NCBI GenBank assembly: GCA_963966275.1
Contig: CAWZYQ010000150.1
Location: forward strand, 1-9,486
Length of the DNA stretch: 9,486 nucleotides
Direction of reading: 5' to 3'
Source of the DNA: UBA10427 sp003500135
GTDB taxonomy: Bacteria; Bacteroidota; Bacteroidia; Cytophagales; Cyclobacteriaceae
The translations under genes and the position numbers were made by a program. Positions 5,649 to 9,486 of this stretch are shown one piece after another; position 1 is the stretch's first letter; each line of letters opens with the position of its first letter. Below the pieces are notes generated by a model. That model did no database searches and had not been told where the DNA came from. It saw only the letters and a program-made list of their open reading frames with translations.

Positions 5649-6884
5649 ATGGATAAGAAAACATCGAGAAGAAAATTTTTACAAAATAGTTCTCTGGCCG
5701 CTATTGGCACCTTTATAGGGGCGCCCATTGTTTATGGCAAAAATATGCCCAATGGCTATATACCCGTAGCCGTAGCAGAGGAAATAGATCCTTTCCAACA
5801 GTTTGGGCTGCATCCCGATATGAAGGTGCTGAATGACCGGCCCTGGAACATTGAATCGGCAGCCCACCTGCTCGACGACCCGATCACCCCGGCCGATAAA
5901 TTTTTCATTCGCAACAACGGCATTATGCCGGAAGACATTGATGTGAGCCAATGGACGCTAACCATTGACGGTGAGTCGGCCAGTCAATCGAAAACGTATA
6001 CCCTGCGGGACCTTAAAGATAAATTCCGGCATCACACCTACCAGTTGGCGCTCGAATGTGGTGGAAATGGCCGTAGTGAATTCAACCCGCCGGCCAAGGG
6101 AAACCAGTGGTCAGTAGGCGCCATAGCCTGTGCGCAATGGACCGGCGTCCGCTTAAAAGATATTTTGAATGACGTAGGGGTCAAAAATGATGCGGTGTAT
6201 GTGGGTTTCTATGGCGCTGATAAACACCTGAGCGGGAACCCTAATAAGCCGGCCATCTCGCGTGGGGTGCCCATGTGGAAAGCCATGCAGGATGAGACGA
6301 TAGTAGCCTTTCAAATGAACGGGAAGGACATTCCACTTACACATGGCCATCCATTGAGATTAGTGGTGGGTGGTTTCCCGGCTTCAGCTTCAGGCAAATG
6401 GCTGACCCGCCTTTCAATTCGCAATAAGGTACACGACGGACCTAAAATGGAGGCGCCTTCGTACCGGGTGCCCTGTAAGCCGGTAGCGCCGGGTGAAAAG
6501 GTGGCCGATGAAGACATGTGCATCATCGAGTCGATGCCGGTGAAATCGCTGATCACCTATCCGAAAACTGGGGCAATGTTGTCCAAAGGGAAAAAGCTTT
6601 CCATTCGCGGACATGCATGGGCCGGTGAAAACAAAGTTACCGAAGTGCAATATTCGGTTGATTTCGGCAGTACCTGGAAGCAATGCAAGCTGGAGGCACC
6701 GGTCAACCGGCATTCCTGGCAACGCTTTTCGGCAGACATAAGCCTGCCCGCCACGGGTTATTATGAAGTTTGGGCGCGTGCCAAAGATGACCAGGGCCGC
6801 ATGCAGCCGATGGTACTACCCGGTTGGAACCCTAAAGGGTATTTGAATAATGCCTGTCACCGCATAGCTGTAAAAGTAAAGTAA
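5649..6884 (+). CDS. Tat-exported molybdopterin sulfite oxidase/dehydrogenase (SorA/SoxC-like)
   Basis: A 411-residue periplasmic molybdenum enzyme of the sulfite oxidase family, expected to oxidise sulfite (or protein-bound sulfane) and pass electrons to a cytochrome. The N-terminus has a twin-arginine signal (SRRKFLQ, 6-12). Catalytic residues can be matched to animal sulfite oxidase: R88 in FFIRNNG, the molybdenum-ligand C137 and R142 in ECGGNGRSEF, W154 in QWSVGAIA, H232 and R237 in THGHPLRLVV, K250 in GKWLTRL, and Y272 in SYRVP. The C-terminal part (about 290-411) is the dimerisation domain, ending in the family's WNPKGYLNN motif. There is no heme b5 domain, as in bacterial SorA and SoxC. 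The gene starts the operon; the cytochrome gene follows after 1 nt. A one-heme partner and the absence of other sox genes favour a SorAB-type sulfite dehydrogenase over a Sox complex, but the substrate is inferred. Confidence 0.92.
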   Translation: MDKKTSRRKFLQNSSLAAIGTFIGAPIVYGKNMPNGYIPVAVAEEIDPFQQFGLHPDMKVLNDRPWNIESAAHLLDDPITPADKFFIRNNGIMPEDIDVSQWTLTIDGESASQSKTYTLRDLKDKFRHHTYQLALECGGNGRSEFNPPAKGNQWSVGAIACAQWTGVRLKDILNDVGVKNDAVYVGFYGADKHLSGNPNKPAISRGVPMWKAMQDETIVAFQMNGKDIPLTHGHPLRLVVGGFPASASGKWLTRLSIRNKVHDGPKMEAPSYRVPCKPVAPGEKVADEDMCIIESMPVKSLITYPKTGAMLSKGKKLSIRGHAWAGENKVTEVQYSVDFGSTWKQCKLEAPVNRHSWQRFSADISLPATGYYEVWARAKDDQGRMQPMVLPGWNPKGYLNNACHRIAVKVK

Positions 6885-6885
6885 T

Positions 6886-7371
6886 ATGCCGGACAACAAA
6901 GATAAATGGCTTAAACAACTGCTTTGGATCTATCGCGCCATTCTGGGTATTATCGCCTTTATGGTTACCTCTTTTTTTCTGTTCATCGTGATATACGCCG
7001 TTGACTGGCCTTCAGATGATGCCAGTATAGCGGCCAACACACGTGCTAAAGAGGAAGCACAGGCAGCTCCCAAGCAAGACGAAATTGTGGATGGCATACA
7101 TGTCGCTACCGGTCTCAAAGCCGGTGAAGGCCTGGATGTAGTGATCGCCAATTGTACGGCCTGTCATTCCGCCAAACTGATCACTCAAAACCGTGCGGAT
7201 AAAAAGGGATGGAAGAACATGATTGTTTGGATGCAGGAAACCCAAAACCTTTGGAACCTCGGAACAAATGAAGAAGTGATTGTGAATTACCTGGCGAAAA
7301 ACTACGCACCGGAGAAGAAAGGTCGCAGAGCGCCACTGACGAATATAAAATGGTATGAGCTGGAAGATTAA
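6886..7371 (+). CDS. Membrane-anchored mono-heme cytochrome c (SorB-like subunit)
   Basis: A 161-residue cytochrome with an N-terminal membrane anchor (hydrophobic 12-38), a linker rich in Ala, Glu and Lys, and one c-type heme site, CTACH (C90, C93, H94). Met116 or Met112 in NMIVWMQ may be the distal heme ligand. ANCTACHSAKLITQNR followed by WMQETQNLW and NYLAKNYAP resembles cytochrome subunits paired with sulfite dehydrogenases. The likely role is to take electrons from the molybdoenzyme encoded just upstream (1-nt gap) and hand them to the respiratory chain at the outer face of the inner membrane. It overlaps the next gene by 17 nt, so the two are probably translationally coupled. With one heme it differs from the diheme SoxD. 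Confidence 0.9.
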   Translation: MPDNKDKWLKQLLWIYRAILGIIAFMVTSFFLFIVIYAVDWPSDDASIAANTRAKEEAQAAPKQDEIVDGIHVATGLKAGEGLDVVIANCTACHSAKLITQNRADKKGWKNMIVWMQETQNLWNLGTNEEVIVNYLAKNYAPEKKGRRAPLTNIKWYELED

Positions 7372-8311
7372 TATCTTATTGATTGGAGTCTTCTTACTCC
7401 TTTTTCAGGGCTGCGGGCAAAAAGAAAAGCAGGCAGAACAGGAACAGTATTTTAGTACCAAACACCTGATCGAAACCCATGAGCTGGCCGATTGGATGGC
7501 AAAAGGCCAGTCCTTTACGCTGATCGATTTTCGTAAAGAGGCCCAATACCTGCAGGCCCATATTCCGGGAGCAGTACAGGTATGGCGTCCGGCGCTGGAA
7601 GACAGTTCATTTGTGTATGGCGGCATGATGGCCTCGCGTAAGCAGCTTGAAGAAACACTGTGCAGCCTTGGTGCGCGGAATGATGTGCCCATTATTATTT
7701 ATGACGACAATGGCGCATGTGAAGCGGCGCGGCTTTGGTGGGTGCTACTGGTCAACGGGGAATCGAATACCAAAATACTCAATGGTGGATTAACAGCATG
7801 GAAAGCAGACGGACATGCAACGGAAAATGGCCATAAAGAAGTGGCCTTCAGCAATTACCGATTACCGGAAACTGGCAACAAACCGCTTTATATTGCCAAA
7901 GATGAGGTGAAGGAAGCCCTGAACCGGAATGTGGTATTGCTCGATGTGCGTAGTGAGGATGAATATACTGGAATAATTCAACGCAAATCCTCTTCACGCC
8001 CTGGCCGCATACCGGGAGCTGTTTTGCTCGATTGGGCCCATGCCATTGATTATCATGGCACGAAACGATTTTGGGATATTAATACCCTTCGACAAAAATA
8101 TGAGGGAATTGGAATTACACCGGACCTCGACGTGATCGTATACTGCCAGTCTGGTGTACGGTCGTCGCATACGACATTTGTTCTTACACAGCTATTAGGA
8201 TATACAAAAGTACGCAACTACGATGGTTCATGGCGTGAGTGGAGCTTTCATACTGAATTGCCCATTGAAACAGGACAACTAACAAAAGTGGTAAACAAAA
8301 ACTATAAATAA
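7355..8311 (+). CDS. Rhodanese-type sulfurtransferase lipoprotein (two rhodanese domains)
   Basis: A 318-residue sulfurtransferase with an N-terminal lipoprotein-type signal (hydrophobic 6-17, then Phe-Gln-Gly-Cys with lipidation candidate C20), so it is probably anchored in the cell envelope. An N-terminal rhodanese domain (about 38-155; IDFRKEAQYLQAHIPGA at 57-73) is likely non-catalytic. The C-terminal domain (about 180-305) has LLDVRSEDEYTG, RPGRIPGAVLLDW and the active loop CQSGVRS with catalytic C264. The CxxGxR loop is of the rhodanese type; mercaptopyruvate sulfurtransferases usually have CGSGVTA. It would move sulfane sulfur from thiosulfate or persulfide to an acceptor, releasing sulfite if thiosulfate is the donor, and thus could feed the sulfite oxidase. 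The ATG at 7355, inside the cytochrome gene, is needed to keep the signal peptide. Confidence 0.9.
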   Translation: MSWKINILLIGVFLLLFQGCGQKEKQAEQEQYFSTKHLIETHELADWMAKGQSFTLIDFRKEAQYLQAHIPGAVQVWRPALEDSSFVYGGMMASRKQLEETLCSLGARNDVPIIIYDDNGACEAARLWWVLLVNGESNTKILNGGLTAWKADGHATENGHKEVAFSNYRLPETGNKPLYIAKDEVKEALNRNVVLLDVRSEDEYTGIIQRKSSSRPGRIPGAVLLDWAHAIDYHGTKRFWDINTLRQKYEGIGITPDLDVIVYCQSGVRSSHTTFVLTQLLGYTKVRNYDGSWREWSFHTELPIETGQLTKVVNKNYK

Positions 8312-8312
8312 A

Positions 8313-9323
8313 ATGGAAAAATATTGGGAGATATTCGTAAACGGCTATAAGGGGTATGCCAACTACTTGTGGAGTGAGATCACTAACCCAAATTGGCACA
8401 ATTACTTCTACTGGCTGATTGGAGTTTCAGCATTTTTCTTCCTGCTGGAAATCCTGCGCCCCTGGCGTCGTGATCAGGCGAAGTTCAGAAAAGACTTCTG
8501 GCTGGATCTCTTTTACATGTTCTTCAACTTCTTTCTCTTCTCATTGATCATTTACAATGCCGCATCAGACGTGGTGGTGAATTTTTTCAATGACACGCTC
8601 GCCTCGATTGGCATTACCAACCTGGTGGCTTTTGAAGTGATGAGCTGGCCGACATGGGCACACCTCGTAATCGGATTCCTCTTGCGGGACTTTGTACAGT
8701 GGTGGACACACCGGCTACTCCACTGGCATCCTAAGCTATGGGACTTCCACAAGGTGCACCACTCGGTAGAGCAAATGGGTTTTGCTGCCCATCTGCGCTA
8801 TCACTGGATGGAAAACGTGGTGTACCGCACACTGGAATATATACCATTGGCATTAATTGGTATCGGTCTGCGCGACTTTTTTATCATTCATATTTTCACC
8901 TTGGCGGTAGGACACTTCAACCACTCCAACTTCAAGATCAATCTGGGGCCTTTGAAGTACATCTTTAACAATCCACAGATGCACATTTGGCACCACGTAC
9001 ATGATTTGCCTGAAGGTTATAAATACGGGATCAACTTTGGTATTACGCTGAGTGTATGGGATTATCTTTTCGGCACGGCCTCCATCCCTCACGATGGCCG
9101 CGATATCAAACTGGGCTTCCCTGGCGTGGAGAAATTCCCTAAAACATTTGTAAAGCAAAACCTCTTTGGTTTTGGATTAACGAAGGATGAAAAGCTTTTT
9201 AAAGAGGAAGAGTTACAGGCTTTTTCGCTTGATAGGGAAAAGCTTAATGGAAACGGAAAGCCAAAAGAAAACGGTAAGCCCAAATTGCCTGAAGTAAAAG
9301 ATGATGATTTGAGCGTGGTATAA
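8313..9323 (+). CDS. Fatty acid hydroxylase / sterol desaturase superfamily membrane protein
   Basis: A 336-residue integral-membrane di-iron oxygenase family protein. Hydrophobic segments lie at about 30-47, 62-83, 112-126 and 172-198. The metal-binding histidine clusters are in the expected order: HRLLH (133-137), HKVHH (146-150), HFNHS (201-205) and HIWHHVH (224-230). Members insert a hydroxyl or a double bond in a lipid using O2 and electrons; the lipid substrate cannot be read here. Residues 300-336 form an acidic and lysine-rich tail with a repeated NGKPK word, outside the catalytic domain. It is the last gene of the operon, 1 nt after the rhodanese stop and before a terminator, so co-expression with the sulfur enzymes is very likely. 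What it shares with them functionally is not clear. Confidence 0.92.
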   Translation: MEKYWEIFVNGYKGYANYLWSEITNPNWHNYFYWLIGVSAFFFLLEILRPWRRDQAKFRKDFWLDLFYMFFNFFLFSLIIYNAASDVVVNFFNDTLASIGITNLVAFEVMSWPTWAHLVIGFLLRDFVQWWTHRLLHWHPKLWDFHKVHHSVEQMGFAAHLRYHWMENVVYRTLEYIPLALIGIGLRDFFIIHIFTLAVGHFNHSNFKINLGPLKYIFNNPQMHIWHHVHDLPEGYKYGINFGITLSVWDYLFGTASIPHDGRDIKLGFPGVEKFPKTFVKQNLFGFGLTKDEKLFKEEELQAFSLDREKLNGNGKPKENGKPKLPEVKDDDLSVV

Positions 9324-9402
9324 AATATTTATATATCGTTTATAATTAAACCTTAATCGTGCATTAGCATTCTAAACCAGGCCCAAATGCATGATCCAGT
9401 TT

Positions 9403-9449
9403 AAAGCCATGGATTCCGGGTTGTAGCGTTCCGGAATCGTGGCTTTTTT
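9403..9449 (+). terminator. Intrinsic terminator closing the sulfite oxidase operon
   Basis: The left arm 9403-9419 (AAAGCCATGGATTCCGG) pairs with the right arm 9431-9446 (CCGGAATCGTGGCTTT) with a single bulged base, around an 11-nt loop, followed by a run of T to 9449. It lies 79 nt after the last stop codon. The AT-rich spacer before it (9324-9402) and the last 37 bases of the window hold nothing recognisable. Confidence 0.85.
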
Positions 9450-9486
9450 CTTTTGATCACCTTCCGTTAACAAACGCTAAAAATAT

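Noticed and set aside
5649..7371. Full Sox (SoxCD) assignment
   Set aside because: The cytochrome has a single CxxCH and no soxXYZAB genes are nearby, so only a SorAB-like sulfite dehydrogenase is supported.

Overview
The window looks like chromosomal DNA from a member of the Bacteroidota, probably a Cytophagales-type organism. Four things point there: domain families common in that phylum (DUF2911, DUF4268, a WalJ/YycJ-type metallo-hydrolase), several starts without a clear Shine-Dalgarno sequence, TAnnTTTG-type -7 promoter boxes, and an AT-rich intergenic region full of short degenerate repeats. The genus cannot be fixed from the sequence alone.

Layout. Bases 1-476 hold no gene. The first ~190 are AT-rich and plain; the rest is a mosaic of short tandem repeats (a 14-mer duplication, heptamers, and an octamer array that runs into the end of the first gene). 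Then follow a minus-strand metallo-beta-lactamase-fold hydrolase (477-1238), a divergent MFS transporter (1386-2606), a minus-strand exported DUF1028 protein with a TPR-like tail (2607-3599) whose stop codon directly abuts that of the transporter, a divergent GNAT acetyltransferase (3728-4195), a minus-strand DUF4268 protein (4237-4698), and an exported DUF2911 protein (4838-5359) closed by a strong intrinsic terminator. These six are ordinary single genes with no obvious shared task.

The most coherent block is a four-gene operon at 5649-9323. It encodes a Tat-exported molybdopterin sulfite oxidase-family enzyme, a membrane-anchored mono-heme cytochrome c, a lipoprotein with two rhodanese domains, and an integral-membrane fatty acid hydroxylase/sterol desaturase-family protein. 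Gene gaps are 1 nt, a 17-nt overlap, and 1 nt, and an intrinsic terminator follows at 9403-9449. A perfect TGTGA-N6-TCACA palindrome (CRP/FNR-type operator) lies about 90 nt upstream of the first start codon. The first three products fit a cell-envelope sulfur pathway: a rhodanese handles sulfane sulfur and can release sulfite, the molybdoenzyme oxidises sulfite, and the cytochrome carries the electrons away. Why a lipid-hydroxylase-like protein is joined to them is the main open question of the window.
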